Shown here: piece by piece, positions 1 to 7,581 of the stretch
Position numbering within the stretch: the first letter of the stretch is position 1
Layout: the number at the start of each line of letters is the position of its first letter
Assembly: GCA_021199655.1 (NCBI GenBank)
Contig: JAJQHQ010000046.1
Span: forward strand, 11,931 to 45,265
Reading direction: 5' to 3'
DNA from: Lachnospiraceae bacterium
Lineage (GTDB): Bacteria; Bacillota; Clostridia; Lachnospirales; Lachnospiraceae
Length of the DNA: 33,335 bases
Program-made: the position numbers and the translations under genes
The notes under the pieces: model-generated
Seen by the model: only the letters and a program-made list of their open reading frames with translations
The model's database searches: none
Told to the model about the DNA's origin: nothing

Positions 1-1
1 T

Positions 2-65
2 GATCTTTTGATCTTTTGATCTTTTGATCTTTTGATCTTTTGATCTTTTGATCTTTTGATCTTCT
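2..65. repeat. 8-bp tandem repeat containing GATC
   Basis: Seven perfect copies of GATCTTTT and one degenerate copy run head to tail from the window edge and may begin outside it. Every unit carries a GATC site, so there are eight GATC sites within 65 bp. On the minus strand all three frames are open, with an eight-residue period rich in Lys, Arg, Asp and Gln, so it could be coding in a gene that ends outside the window. No ribosome site supports that reading. A slippage-prone satellite is the simplest view. Confidence 0.9.
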
Positions 66-660
66 CTGTTTTGATTTCATCTCATAACTGAAATCACTTC
101 TTCTGGCAGGTATCTCATCTTATGTGAATACCCTTCTTAGCAGACCTTTCTTTTCATTTCATCTTCTGATGTTTTGCGTGGATTCATTTCTCGTCTGAAT
201 CTCTTTTGTGAATGAAGTTCGAAATCGGTATCGAATTTTTACAAATGACTTCTACTGAATCCTGTCAGCACAGGCCATTTTCTGATTCACATCTTTTACG
301 CGGATGGCTCATTTGCCAAAGGCTTTTACGCCGACCGATTTAATTATTATCTGGTCTGTCTGTTTTCACATTCGGCTGTTTGATTTCTTTTGTGCTTTAT
401 ACGAACCTGCGAGTCCGTATCTCTTCTTCTTAGGATAAATGTGCTCTGCCGGCTGATTCTGTATGCTCTCCATCGATCGTTCTTTTACGATATCTCTTGA
501 ATCAGATTCGGCTGAGGTCTTCTCTACAGGAAACATCTATCCCGCCGCAATTGTTTTGAAGTAAAGAATGTGAGACTGTGTCCACTGGAATCGACCTCCT
601 CTCTTTCTTGTTATCGTCTATAGGTTCTTGATCTATAGGAACAACAACTGTTTTGTTGAT
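66..660. other. Intergenic stretch, purine-rich on the minus strand, with no convincing gene
   Basis: No ORF above 60 residues with normal start signals lies here. The minus strand follows a consensus promoter and contains a strong ribosome site (GAGGAGG) nine bases before a GTG at 585. That GTG opens only a 27-codon frame (502-585). An overlapping 56-codon frame (366-536, starting MFPVEKTSAES) has a poor ribosome site. The minus frame that holds this ORF reads on to the window edge with only about five more stops. A decayed gene, or the leader of a gene to the left, would both fit. I do not recognise either peptide. Confidence 0.4.
366..536 (-). CDS. Possible 56-aa basic small protein (uncertain)
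   Basis: The ATG at 536 opens 56 codons ending in TGA at 366. The peptide is hydrophilic, with a KKKRYG segment near the C-terminus, and has no membrane segment or known motif. The only upstream purine run, GGCGGG four bases before the ATG, is a weak ribosome site. A much better one (GAGGAGG) serves an overlapping 27-codon GTG frame in another phase. A -1/+1 shift between the two frames would join them, so a frameshifted small gene is possible. I cannot assign a function, and the ORF may be chance. Confidence 0.15.
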   Translation of the reverse strand: MFPVEKTSAESDSRDIVKERSMESIQNQPAEHIYPKKKRYGLAGSYKAQKKSNSRM

Positions 661-666
661 GGTTGT

Positions 667-695
667 ACTATATCATAGCTTTTTCGATTTGTCAA
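667..695 (-). promoter_or_regulatory. Consensus sigma-A promoter reading left
   Basis: On the minus strand TTGACA (690-695) is followed after exactly 17 bp by TATAGT (667-672). The surroundings from 700 to 800 are very AT-rich, as expected upstream of a strong promoter. The predicted transcript begins near 660 and passes a small hairpin (CAACAA/TTGTTG) and two copies of CCTATAGA before the GAGGAGG ribosome site near 595. Whatever it expresses lies in 1-600 or beyond the left edge. Confidence 0.6.
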
Positions 696-894
696 CACTA
701 TTTTTGAAAATTTATTTAATTTATTTTATTCGAACTTTTTTTATTTTAATTGATATCTTAATTTCATGAATATTATATAAATTTCAGATAATTTAAGCAA
801 TTTAGAAAATTGCAGCAAACAGATCGAGCAGGAGGAGACTTGTCGGCTCCTGCCCGCCGCGCGAGCTGCGTCCGGCACCGGCCTGAAAAAACGC

Positions 895-960
895 CTTGCG
901 CTGCTCTGCGCAAAAAATCCGGGGCAGGCGCATTCCCATCGCCCATCCCGGATTGTTTTA
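895..960 (-). terminator. Tandem intrinsic terminators after murA
   Basis: Read leftward from murA, the arms ATCCGGG and CCCGGAT enclose a second GGCG/CGCC stem and are followed directly by a run of T. Overlapping the T tract a second hairpin, TTGCGC/GCGCAA, leads into another TTTTTT. Two stem-plus-T units back to back make a good end for the murA transcript. Confidence 0.6.
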
Positions 961-964
961 TTCG

Positions 965-989
965 TAACTGTTCAGTACCTTCACAGTCA
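965..989. repeat. 25-bp dispersed quasi-palindrome, copy A
   Basis: Reads TAACTGTTCAGTACC then TTCACAGTCA. The ends are complementary (TAACTGT against ACAGTTA in the other copies) and the core TCAGTACCTTC is not palindromic, which gives it an orientation. Six loci in the window carry it, all in the same orientation, all between genes. This one lies about 60 bp beyond the stop of murA. Confidence 0.8.
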
Positions 990-1048
990 TTTTTACTTTT
1001 ATTCTTATTTACAGATTTGCAGTGTCTTTTGCTGTGAATCCCGTGTTC

Positions 1049-2341
1049 TCAGCCTGTCCGCAGACAGAACTTTCTTGCTTCCTTCTCACTGCTTATTTTC
1101 TCAATCTCCGCACCGAGACTCCGCAGCTTCTCATCGAAACACTCGTAACCACGCTGGATATACGCAATGTCGTCAATCGTTGTGATGCCTTCCGCGGCAA
1201 GACCCGCAATGACAAGTGCTGCGCCTGCGCGCAGATCCGGCGCGCTTAAGCGTGCTCCGGTCAGCTTCTCCACACCCGTAATGATCGCCGTGTTGCCCTC
1301 TACGCGGACATCTGCACCCATACGGGTCAGCTCATCCATATATTTAAATCGGTTTTCAAAAATACTCTCTGTCACAATGCTTGTCCCGCGCGCCAGCGCC
1401 AGCGTCACACCGATCTGCGGCTGCATATCCGTCGGATAACCGGGATACGGAAGGGTCTTGACATTCGTGCTGCTTAAGCGTTTTGACGCCACAACACGCA
1501 CTGCGTTATCAAACTCTTCCACCTCACAGTCAATCTCAAGCAGCTTCGCCGTGGTCGCCTCCAGATGCTTCGGAATAACATTTTTCACCATGACATCGCC
1601 CTTGGTCGCGGCCGCCGCAAACATGAATGTGCCGGCTTCGATCTGATCGGGAATGATAGAATATTCCGTCCTGTGGAGTTTCGATACACCGCGGATACGG
1701 ATCACATCCGTACCTGCTCCGCGGATGTTGGCTCCCATGCTGTTGAGAAAATTCGCCACATCTACAACATGCGGTTCACGCGCACAGTTCTCGATGATGG
1801 TGTAGCCCTCCGCCATGGAAGCAGCCATCATGATATTGATGGTAGCGCCGACAGATACCGTGTCCAGAAAAATGTGACTGCCATGCAGGTGGTCTGCATT
1901 TGCAATGATAAAGCCGTTGCGGATTGATACCTTTGCCCCCAGCGCCTTAAATCCTTTGATATGAAGATCGATGGGCCTGCTGCCGATATTGCAGCCGCCG
2001 GGAAGCGGCACCTCTGCCTTTTTGTATTTGCCAAGAAGAGCTCCGATCAGATAATAAGAAGCCCGGATTTTCTTTATATATTCGTAATCAACACTGACAT
2101 CTCCGATATCCTTGCTGTTCAACATGACCGCATGGCGCGTGATCCGCTCGACGCGGACGCCAATACTCTCCATTGCTTCCAGAAGAACATTGATGTCCCG
2201 GACATCCGGCAGATTGTCGATCAGCACGGTATCATCGGTCATGATAGCCGCCGCAAGAATACCGAGAGCCGCATTTTTTGCCCCGGAGATCTCCACCTCG
2301 CCTGCCAGCGGGATGCCTCCTCTGATGATATACTGTTCCAT
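1049..2341 (-). CDS. murA: UDP-N-acetylglucosamine 1-carboxyvinyltransferase
   Basis: This enzyme moves the enolpyruvyl group of phosphoenolpyruvate onto UDP-GlcNAc, the first committed step of peptidoglycan synthesis in the cytoplasm. The 430-residue length is typical. The N-terminus has the substrate-binding GAKNAA (20-25). The catalytic loop reads PLPGGCNIGSRP, with the PEP-adduct and fosfomycin-target cysteine at about residue 117. The inside-out alpha/beta barrel is complete to the C-terminus. The ATG at 2341 fits the family start MxxxIIRGG. Many Firmicutes carry two paralogues (murAA and murAB/murZ), and I cannot say which this is. It stands apart from other cell-wall genes, behind its own promoter near 2740, after a leader of about 375 nt. 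Confidence 0.95.
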   Translation of the reverse strand: MEQYIIRGGIPLAGEVEISGAKNAALGILAAAIMTDDTVLIDNLPDVRDINVLLEAMESIGVRVERITRHAVMLNSKDIGDVSVDYEYIKKIRASYYLIGALLGKYKKAEVPLPGGCNIGSRPIDLHIKGFKALGAKVSIRNGFIIANADHLHGSHIFLDTVSVGATINIMMAASMAEGYTIIENCAREPHVVDVANFLNSMGANIRGAGTDVIRIRGVSKLHRTEYSIIPDQIEAGTFMFAAAATKGDVMVKNVIPKHLEATTAKLLEIDCEVEEFDNAVRVVASKRLSSTNVKTLPYPGYPTDMQPQIGVTLALARGTSIVTESIFENRFKYMDELTRMGADVRVEGNTAIITGVEKLTGARLSAPDLRAGAALVIAGLAAEGITTIDDIAYIQRGYECFDEKLRSLGAEIEKISSEKEARKFCLRTG

Positions 2342-2408
2342 AAGTTACCTCTGCTATTTTTTATCCATACTCCCAACGTCTGGCTGTCCCTGTCGTTTTG
2401 TCCACTCG

Positions 2409-2433
2409 TAACTGTTCAGTACCTTCTCAGTTA
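2409..2433. repeat. 25-bp dispersed quasi-palindrome, copy B
   Basis: Reads TAACTGTTCAGTACC then TTCTCAGTTA. It differs from the consensus by a single base (CTCAG for CACAG). It lies in the murA leader, about 70 bp before the start codon. Confidence 0.8.
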
Positions 2434-2615
2434 CATCCATTCAGGTCCCGGAGATTCCGATTCTCCCCTTCCGAAGATCTCCCTGCGACCGGACAGAAAA
2501 CGACTTGTCGGCTCCTGCCCGTCCGCGCGCATAATTATAGTAAACGACGTAAGTCGTTTTACTTTGCGCCAGACGCGAGGCTGCGAAGCTGCCATTCCAT
2601 GCGCGTCTGTGTGCA

Positions 2616-2656
2616 TATATAGTGAATGACAAAAGAATTTTGTTATTCACTATATA
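2616..2656. repeat. 19-bp stem hairpin, possible terminator
   Basis: The arm 2616-2634 (TATATAGTGAATGACAAAA) pairs with 2638-2656 around a 3-base loop, with a single G/T mismatch. The stem is AT-rich and symmetrical and has no GC-rich base or clean T tract. It is more like a palindromic repeat unit or an mRNA-stabilising 5' hairpin than a classical terminator. It lies inside the murA leader. Confidence 0.6.
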
Positions 2657-2724
2657 CCCGACAGGTAAATTCAGGAACCTTCCTGAGGGATAAAAATGCA
2701 CGGCCGCAAAACGAAATTAGTATC

Positions 2725-2752
2725 AGTATACCACATTTCATTAAATTGTAAA
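2725..2752 (-). promoter_or_regulatory. Promoter of murA
   Basis: On the minus strand TTTACA (2747-2752) is followed after 16 bp by TATACT (2725-2730). The bases TGG directly before the -10 give an extended -10 element. It lies between the flavin-reductase-like gene and murA, so murA can be transcribed separately from the salvage cluster. Predicted start near 2718. Confidence 0.6.
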
Positions 2753-2940
2753 CAAAAATTCACAGTTAATCATTTTTTCGTCATAATGAACCAAACATAT
2801 ATTCGGATGTGACGTTCCGGTTTTTTCTGTAATTCTGGTATAAACAAATAACCGTCCAACGCCAAAGAGATCGTGGCCGGCCTGTTTCATACAGCGAAAG
2901 CGTCTGACGCCTGATGATGCTGAAAAAAAGCAAGATCGTT

Positions 2941-3597
2941 TCAGCGTTTTTTTCGCACAGCCGCATGATTTTCCTTCTTTTTTCTCACACTGTATCCAAA
3001 GCTGCCCAGAGCTTTCCCCAGTTCATAATAGGTTCCATGGGAATACACCATCAGTTCCGCATCATTCAGCCGGAGCTTTCCTTTGTCGTCCAGATACCGG
3101 TCGTCCACATCGACGCCGAGCACCTCGGCCACAAACATATGATGGGAGCCAAGCTCCAGCACTTCTCTGACACGGCACTCGATGTTGACCGGACTTTCCG
3201 CGATCAGCGGTGCACCGACATGCACCGCCGGTATGGCAGTCAGATGCGCTTCTTTGAATTTATCCACGTCGCGGCCGGAGCGGACACCGCAGTAATCGGC
3301 AGCCCGCGCCAGTTTTTTCGTCGTCAGATTGATCACAAACTCGCCAGTCTCACGGATGATCGAATACGAATAACGCTCCGGCCGGATGGAGATGGAGACC
3401 ATGGCCGGATTCGTACATACCGTCCCCGCCCAGGCGACGGTAATGATATTGGGGCGTTCTTCAGCAGCACAATGCAAAGCATTCTTTGGATCGCGGCTGC
3501 GTTCTGCCGCCGAAGCTATGCAAGGCCGCGCGCAGCTCACCATCACGGCCGGCAGCGGATAAAGCATGTTGCCGGGCTTCCAGTTCTGTCTGCTCAT
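2941..3597 (-). CDS. Flavin reductase-like (FMN-binding split barrel) protein
   Basis: The 218-residue protein matches the flavin reductase-like family: the N-terminal NMLYPLPAVMVSC strand, then NIITVAWAGTVCTNPAMVS and SIRPERYSY, which in this family form the FMN-phosphate pocket, then GEFVINL and the central HHMFVAEVLGVDV strand. Such proteins bind FMN. Some reduce flavins with NAD(P)H, but many have unknown substrates. A segment of about 25 residues (40-65, rich in Cys, Arg and Ala) between the first two strands is longer than usual. The C-terminus is strongly basic (KKKENHAAVRKKR). The start lies 3 bp after the ppaC stop, with GGGGGCG overlapping as ribosome site, so the two are translationally coupled. 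Confidence 0.85.
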   Translation of the reverse strand: MSRQNWKPGNMLYPLPAVMVSCARPCIASAAERSRDPKNALHCAAEERPNIITVAWAGTVCTNPAMVSISIRPERYSYSIIRETGEFVINLTTKKLARAADYCGVRSGRDVDKFKEAHLTAIPAVHVGAPLIAESPVNIECRVREVLELGSHHMFVAEVLGVDVDDRYLDDKGKLRLNDAELMVYSHGTYYELGKALGSFGYSVRKKKENHAAVRKKR

Positions 3598-3600
3598 TTC

Positions 3601-5373
3601 TCACGCCCCCGTGATCTGGCTGATGCCGGTCATCAGAGACGGGATCAGCTGCTTTTTGCGGGAAACCACGCCCTTTAAATAAGCGCTCCCGTTTTCCAGC
3701 TTTTCATGGAAGGATGCGTCAATAATATCTTCAGCATCTTTTCCAAAACAGATCAGATCCGTCCCTTCCTCTATGATGTTCGTCATCATAAAGCAAACTA
3801 TATCCAGTTCTTTTGAGTCGACCAGATTTTTAAGGAAAGGTACGATCCGCTCCCGGATGCCCTTCAGCTCCTCCGTGCTCATGAAGGTGATCTGGCCGAC
3901 TCCGATATTCCGGTCGCCGACCTCAAATTTCTTGAAATCCTGGTAGCAGATCTCCTCCGCCGTCTTTGTGGAAAGATCGCTGCCTGCGGTAAACATTTTC
4001 TTTGCGAAATCCTCGCATTCAATCCCGGCAATTTTGGCCAGCGCATTGGCAGCCGCAACATCCATCGGCGTACAGGTCGGCGAGCGGAAGATCAGCGTAT
4101 CAGAGAGAATCGCGCTGCACATCAGCCCGGCGATATCCTCCGGAATATCAATGCCGTTCTCAAGGAACATCTGATAGATGATCGTGCAGGTACAGCCGAC
4201 CGGCTGGTTGCGGAAATAGACCGGGTTGATCGTCTCAAGTGAGCCGAGCCTGTGATGATCGATAATTTCCATGATCTCGGCGTCAAGCACATTATCTACC
4301 GCCTGGGAGACCTCATTGTGATCCACCAGGATCAGATTGCGCTTGCGCACACCCAGCAGGTTCCGTCTGGAAATCATTCCCACATAGCTGCCGCTCCGGT
4401 CAAGGATCGGGAAATCGCGGTAACGCTTTTTGGACATCGTATCGCGGATTTCCTCCGTATAGTCGTCAAGGTGAAAGGTCAGGAGTTTTTCTTCTTCCCG
4501 CATAAAAAAGCTCACCGGCATGCTCTGGTTGATCAGGCGGGCCACTGCGTAGGTATCCAGCGGTGTCACGATGATCGTGCAGCCGCGGTCTCTGGCCATG
4601 CTCTGGATCGTGCGGGAGACCGGTGCTCCCAGACAGACGACGATGCAGCCTGCCTGCATTTCGATCGCGCAGAGCTGCCCCTCGTAGCGGTTGCCGAGAA
4701 TGACCATATCGTGCTCATCAATATAATTCTCCATCACATCCGGATTTGCTGCCGCGATCACGACCTTGCCGCTGTCGAATACACCGTCCGGATCGCCGAC
4801 GATCATCTCCGCCTCCAGCGTCTCCAGAATGTTCCGGTACGGCGTCTTCGCTGTGGAAACGATTGAGCTGGAATATTCCTCCATGTAGGATTTTGCGATG
4901 TCGTTGATCGTGATCAGACCCTTCAGCTTGTTTTTGGAATTTGTGATCGGGAGTGTAAAAATATTCTGCTCCTGCATCAGCGTCCATGCGCGTTTCAGGG
5001 AAATATTGCTGCGCACGCCCTCCACCTTGCGGATCTCCATGTCCTTGACGCGCGTTCCGATGTTTTCCAGCAAAATCGGCGTTTTCGCATGAAAACGCTC
5101 CAGCACATACTGGGTCTCCGCGCTGATCCGTCCGGCGCGGGCCGCCACATAATTATAAGAAGGCGGCAGGTCGCCCTGCCCATTTAAAGACGCTTCGCGT
5201 GGGACGGAGCTCTGATTCTTCAGGTAAGCGTACGCGATCGCGGAACAGATGGAATCCGTATCCGGATTTTTGTGTCCTACCACGCAGACCGTTCGTTTAC
5301 GCTGCTTCTGACTGCCAAGTCCGGCCTGATCCTTCCTGATCTCTGTCAATGTCGTCTTTTCTTCTTTTGCCAT
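3601..5373 (-). CDS. ppaC: Manganese-dependent inorganic pyrophosphatase with CBS and DRTGG inserts
   Basis: A family II (DHH) pyrophosphatase that hydrolyses pyrophosphate to phosphate in the cytoplasm. The N-terminal metal site is GHKNPDTDSICSA. A CBS domain follows at about residues 90-160, a DRTGG domain at about 175-285 and a second CBS at about 290-345. The catalytic domain then resumes with VDHNE and IDHHRLG and ends in the DHHA2 domain. At about 590 residues it has the length of the long, nucleotide-regulated form (AMP/ADP inhibit, ATP or diadenosine polyphosphates activate in studied members). I chose ATG 5373 (MAKEEK) rather than 5379, because GAGGA is nine bases before the former and three before the latter. 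The neighbouring phosphorylases and the cell's biosynthesis both involve phosphate and pyrophosphate balance. Confidence 0.93.
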   Translation of the reverse strand: MAKEEKTTLTEIRKDQAGLGSQKQRKRTVCVVGHKNPDTDSICSAIAYAYLKNQSSVPREASLNGQGDLPPSYNYVAARAGRISAETQYVLERFHAKTPILLENIGTRVKDMEIRKVEGVRSNISLKRAWTLMQEQNIFTLPITNSKNKLKGLITINDIAKSYMEEYSSSIVSTAKTPYRNILETLEAEMIVGDPDGVFDSGKVVIAAANPDVMENYIDEHDMVILGNRYEGQLCAIEMQAGCIVVCLGAPVSRTIQSMARDRGCTIIVTPLDTYAVARLINQSMPVSFFMREEEKLLTFHLDDYTEEIRDTMSKKRYRDFPILDRSGSYVGMISRRNLLGVRKRNLILVDHNEVSQAVDNVLDAEIMEIIDHHRLGSLETINPVYFRNQPVGCTCTIIYQMFLENGIDIPEDIAGLMCSAILSDTLIFRSPTCTPMDVAAANALAKIAGIECEDFAKKMFTAGSDLSTKTAEEICYQDFKKFEVGDRNIGVGQITFMSTEELKGIRERIVPFLKNLVDSKELDIVCFMMTNIIEEGTDLICFGKDAEDIIDASFHEKLENGSAYLKGVVSRKKQLIPSLMTGISQITGA

Positions 5374-5464
5374 ATACATTATTCCTCATTCCATACAAAC
5401 TGTTCGCAAAACCTATTTCAACCCATACACAGTTCTTCTTCATCCGATTTTTGTCATCGTTTCG

Positions 5465-5505
5465 TAACTGCTCAGTACCATAATTGTTCAGTACCTTCAC
5501 AGTTG
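5465..5505. repeat. Dispersed quasi-palindrome, copies C1 (truncated) and C2 in tandem
   Basis: The first 16 bases of one copy (TAACTGCTCAGTACCA, 5465-5480) are followed directly by a full copy (5481-5505, TAATTGTTCAGTACC then TTCACAGTTG). The nested arrangement suggests insertion of one unit into, or next to, another. It lies between pdp and ppaC. Confidence 0.75.
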
Positions 5506-5530
5506 CGTCCTTTTCAGTCAATCCAGGCGT

Positions 5531-6847
5531 TCACTCCACACCCTGCTCGGTCACTCTGGCAAAGATCAGCGGCTTTTTCTCCGGCGCTGTCCTGCCGACT
5601 GACACGGCTTCCAGAAATCGCGCTTTCGCAGCGTCCACCTTTGCCGGATCGGAGGTGAGCAGTGTTGCGATCGGCTCGCCCTTTTTCACGGAATCCCCGG
5701 TCTTTTTCTTCAGGATAATACCCGCGAGCGGATCAATCTCGCTCTCCTTCGTCTCGCGTCCCGCTCCGAGAAGCATCGCAGCGATCCCGATTCCTGCGGA
5801 ATCCATCTTTGTAATATAGCCGCTTTTTTCTGCCGTCACGTCCGCCTCTACAGGTGCACGGCCAAGCTTCTCCGGATGGCGGACACAGTCCGCGTCGCCG
5901 CCCTGTGCTTCGATCATGGCAGCAAGTTTTTCCAGAGCCGCCCCGGAATTCAGCGCATCCTGCGCCAGTTTCCTGCAATGATCCAGCTCTCCGTCCCCGG
6001 CGAGATACAGAAGCTGAGAGGCAAGCGCGAGGCTCACTTCTGTCAGATCCTTCGGTCCCTGTCCGCACAGCGTACGGACCGCTTCCTCTACCTCAAGGGA
6101 ATTCCCGATCTGGTACCCCAGCGGGATATCCATATTCGTGATCAGCGCGGCAATCTTTTTTCCGTTATGTACGCCGATCGCCACCATTTTCTCCGCCAGA
6201 AGGACGGAGTCCTCGACTGTCTTCATGAACGCACCGCTCCCCGTCTTGACGTCGAGTACGATGCAGTCGCTCCCGGCCGCCAGTTTTTTGCTCATGATGG
6301 AAGCCGCGATCAGCGGGATGCTGTCCACCGTGGCAGTCACGTCGCGGAGCGCATACAGTTTTTTGTCCGCAGGCGCCAGATTCGGCGACTGTCCCGTTAC
6401 CGCAATCCCCGTGCGCCGCACCACGTCAAGGAATTCTTCCTTTGACAGCGAGGTACGCGTCCCGGGGATGGATTCCAGCTTGTCAACGGTCCCGCCGGTA
6501 TGTCCAAGCCCGCGGCCGGACATCTTGGCTACCGTGCATCCGCAGGCCGCCACGACCGGCGCAACGATCAGGGTCGTCTTGTCTCCGACACCGCCGGTGG
6601 AATGCTTATCCACCTTCACGCCCGGCAGATCGGACAGATCCAGCTGCTCGCCGGATTTCGCCATCGCGTCTGTCAGAAGCGCCGTCTCTTCGTCCGTCAT
6701 TCCCTTAAAATATACAGCCATCAGAAACGCCGACATCTGGTAATCCGGGATGTCGCCCTTCGTGTAGCCCGTGATCATCCATCGGATCTCCTCCTCCGAC
6801 AGCGCAAGACCGCTGCGTTTCTTCATAATAATATCATACATTCTCAT
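5531..6847 (-). CDS. pdp: Pyrimidine-nucleoside phosphorylase
   Basis: This enzyme cleaves uridine, thymidine and deoxyuridine with phosphate to the free base and (deoxy)ribose 1-phosphate. The signature KHSTGGVGDKTT (about residues 81-92) is the phosphate-binding loop of the thymidine/pyrimidine phosphorylase family, and GRGLGHTGGT follows at 111-120. The C-terminal PYNP domain is present (KSGYITKMD and KKTGDSVKKGEPIATL). An upstream GTG at 6865 is in frame, but the GGAGG lies on it, so I place the start at ATG 6847 (MRMYDIIMKKR), as in the family. That gives 438 residues. It sits in a cluster with cdd, deoB and deoD: cdd makes uridine, Pdp cleaves it, DeoB handles the pentose 1-phosphate. 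Confidence 0.95.
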   Translation of the reverse strand: MRMYDIIMKKRSGLALSEEEIRWMITGYTKGDIPDYQMSAFLMAVYFKGMTDEETALLTDAMAKSGEQLDLSDLPGVKVDKHSTGGVGDKTTLIVAPVVAACGCTVAKMSGRGLGHTGGTVDKLESIPGTRTSLSKEEFLDVVRRTGIAVTGQSPNLAPADKKLYALRDVTATVDSIPLIAASIMSKKLAAGSDCIVLDVKTGSGAFMKTVEDSVLLAEKMVAIGVHNGKKIAALITNMDIPLGYQIGNSLEVEEAVRTLCGQGPKDLTEVSLALASQLLYLAGDGELDHCRKLAQDALNSGAALEKLAAMIEAQGGDADCVRHPEKLGRAPVEADVTAEKSGYITKMDSAGIGIAAMLLGAGRETKESEIDPLAGIILKKKTGDSVKKGEPIATLLTSDPAKVDAAKARFLEAVSVGRTAPEKKPLIFARVTEQGVE

Positions 6848-6908
6848 CGCAAAATTATCCTCCACTAATTGTTACTATTCACGGCCCTCCACCCCGCATG
6901 CGCATCTA

Positions 6909-7003
6909 CGCTCCGCTTCGGTCGGCGCCGAACGGGCGTCACTGGCGCCCGGCGCCGTCGCCCTTTCAGGGCTCCAGTTTCGCTGCTGACGCAGCTAAGA
7001 CTG
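6909..7003. repeat. Compound hairpin element, copy 1
   Basis: The gap between cdd and pdp is filled by three hairpins. H1 is GGCGCC (6924-6929), a GAAC bulge, GGGCGTC, loop ACT, GGCGCCC, then GGCGCC (6951-6956). H2 is GCCCT/AGGGC (6960-6972). H3 is CAGT..GCTGC/GCAGC..ACTG (6975-7003). H1 has the same geometry as the hairpin at 11316-11348 (6-bp stem, 4-nt bulge, 7-bp stem, ACT loop), and its flank CGCTCCG..TCGGTC is shared. It starts 1 bp after the cdd stop codon and could end or slow cdd transcription. Confidence 0.7.
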
Positions 7004-7004
7004 C

Positions 7005-7448
7005 TTACAGATCTTTCGGTCCGAAATTCAGCGGCAGCAGCTCTTTCAGCGTGTAGCTCTGATAATCCTGCAGACTGCGTGCCAGAACGATCCGAAAAGT
7101 CTCCGGGTCGCAGAATTCTGCCATCACCTGACGGCAGACGCCGCACGGCGGGGCAAAGCTGTCCAGTTCCATCTCCACAGCTGTCTGTTCTTTCCCCTTC
7201 TCATCTCTGGAATAGCCCCCAACGATCGCAATCTGCCGGAAATTCCGATATCCTTCTGAAACCGCCTTGAAAAAGGCGGTGCGTTCGGCACAGACGGTCG
7301 GTGTGTAGCTCGCGTTCTCGATGTTGCACCCGAGGAAAATCTGCCCGTCCTCCGTCTCCAGCGCCGCTCCCACGGAAAAATGGGAGTACGGCACATAAGC
7401 ACGCTGCCGTGCCTCAAAGGCTTTTTTTATCAATTCCTGATCCTGCAT
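7005..7448 (-). CDS. cdd: Cytidine deaminase
   Basis: Zinc enzyme that deaminates cytidine and deoxycytidine to (deoxy)uridine. The 147-residue length fits the homotetrameric type. The substrate loop AYVPYSHFSVGAAL (17-30) and NIENASY (42-48) are present. The zinc and proton-shuttle motif CAE (53-55) is followed by PCGVC (101-105), giving the three Cys ligands. Its product feeds the pyrimidine phosphorylase encoded downstream. The stop abuts the compound hairpin element. Confidence 0.96.
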   Translation of the reverse strand: MQDQELIKKAFEARQRAYVPYSHFSVGAALETEDGQIFLGCNIENASYTPTVCAERTAFFKAVSEGYRNFRQIAIVGGYSRDEKGKEQTAVEMELDSFAPPCGVCRQVMAEFCDPETFRIVLARSLQDYQSYTLKELLPLNFGPKDL

Positions 7449-7581
7449 CTTATCTTGTCTCCTGTTCTGTCAGAGCAAATCTGCTTCCTTTCACCCTGCA
7501 AAGATATAACCGCGGCATCGAATTATCACGCCCGGATTCTGTTTGCAGACATACGTTTTCTGCTCGGAAAAGCCTGTATTC

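Larger units (their letters stand above)
2342..2720 (-). other. Long hairpin-rich leader of murA, partly repeat-derived
   Basis: Between the promoter at 2725-2752 and the murA start lie about 375 nt without a credible gene. Reading leftward, the predicted RNA contains TCAGGAA/TTCCTGA, a 19-bp stem (2616-2656), CAGACGCG/CGCGTCTG, a stem near 2540-2560 (AGTAAA..CGAC against GTCG..TTTACT), GGAGA/TCTCC, and copy B of the 25-bp repeat. A 20-bp segment (GACTTGTCGGCTCCTGCCCG near 2499) also occurs near 838, after murA, so part of the leader is a dispersed repeat. Two frames (2431-2616 and 2441-2701) are open, but they run through the palindromes and I do not count them as genes. Confidence 0.5.

Noticed and set aside
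2-65. Short tandem repeat as a CRISPR array
   Set aside because: Units are 8 bp and contiguous; there are no spacers.
2431-2701. 61- and 86-codon minus-strand frames in the murA leader
   Set aside because: They run through several palindromes and a dispersed repeat; openness follows from the GC-rich stems, and no ribosome site fits.
1961-6743. Long plus-strand frames (for example 1961-2629, 2914-3678, 4252-4866, 6138-6743)
   Set aside because: All lie opposite murA, the flavin reductase, ppaC and pdp, which are clear genes; low-complexity His/Arg or Ser/Thr content marks them as shadows.
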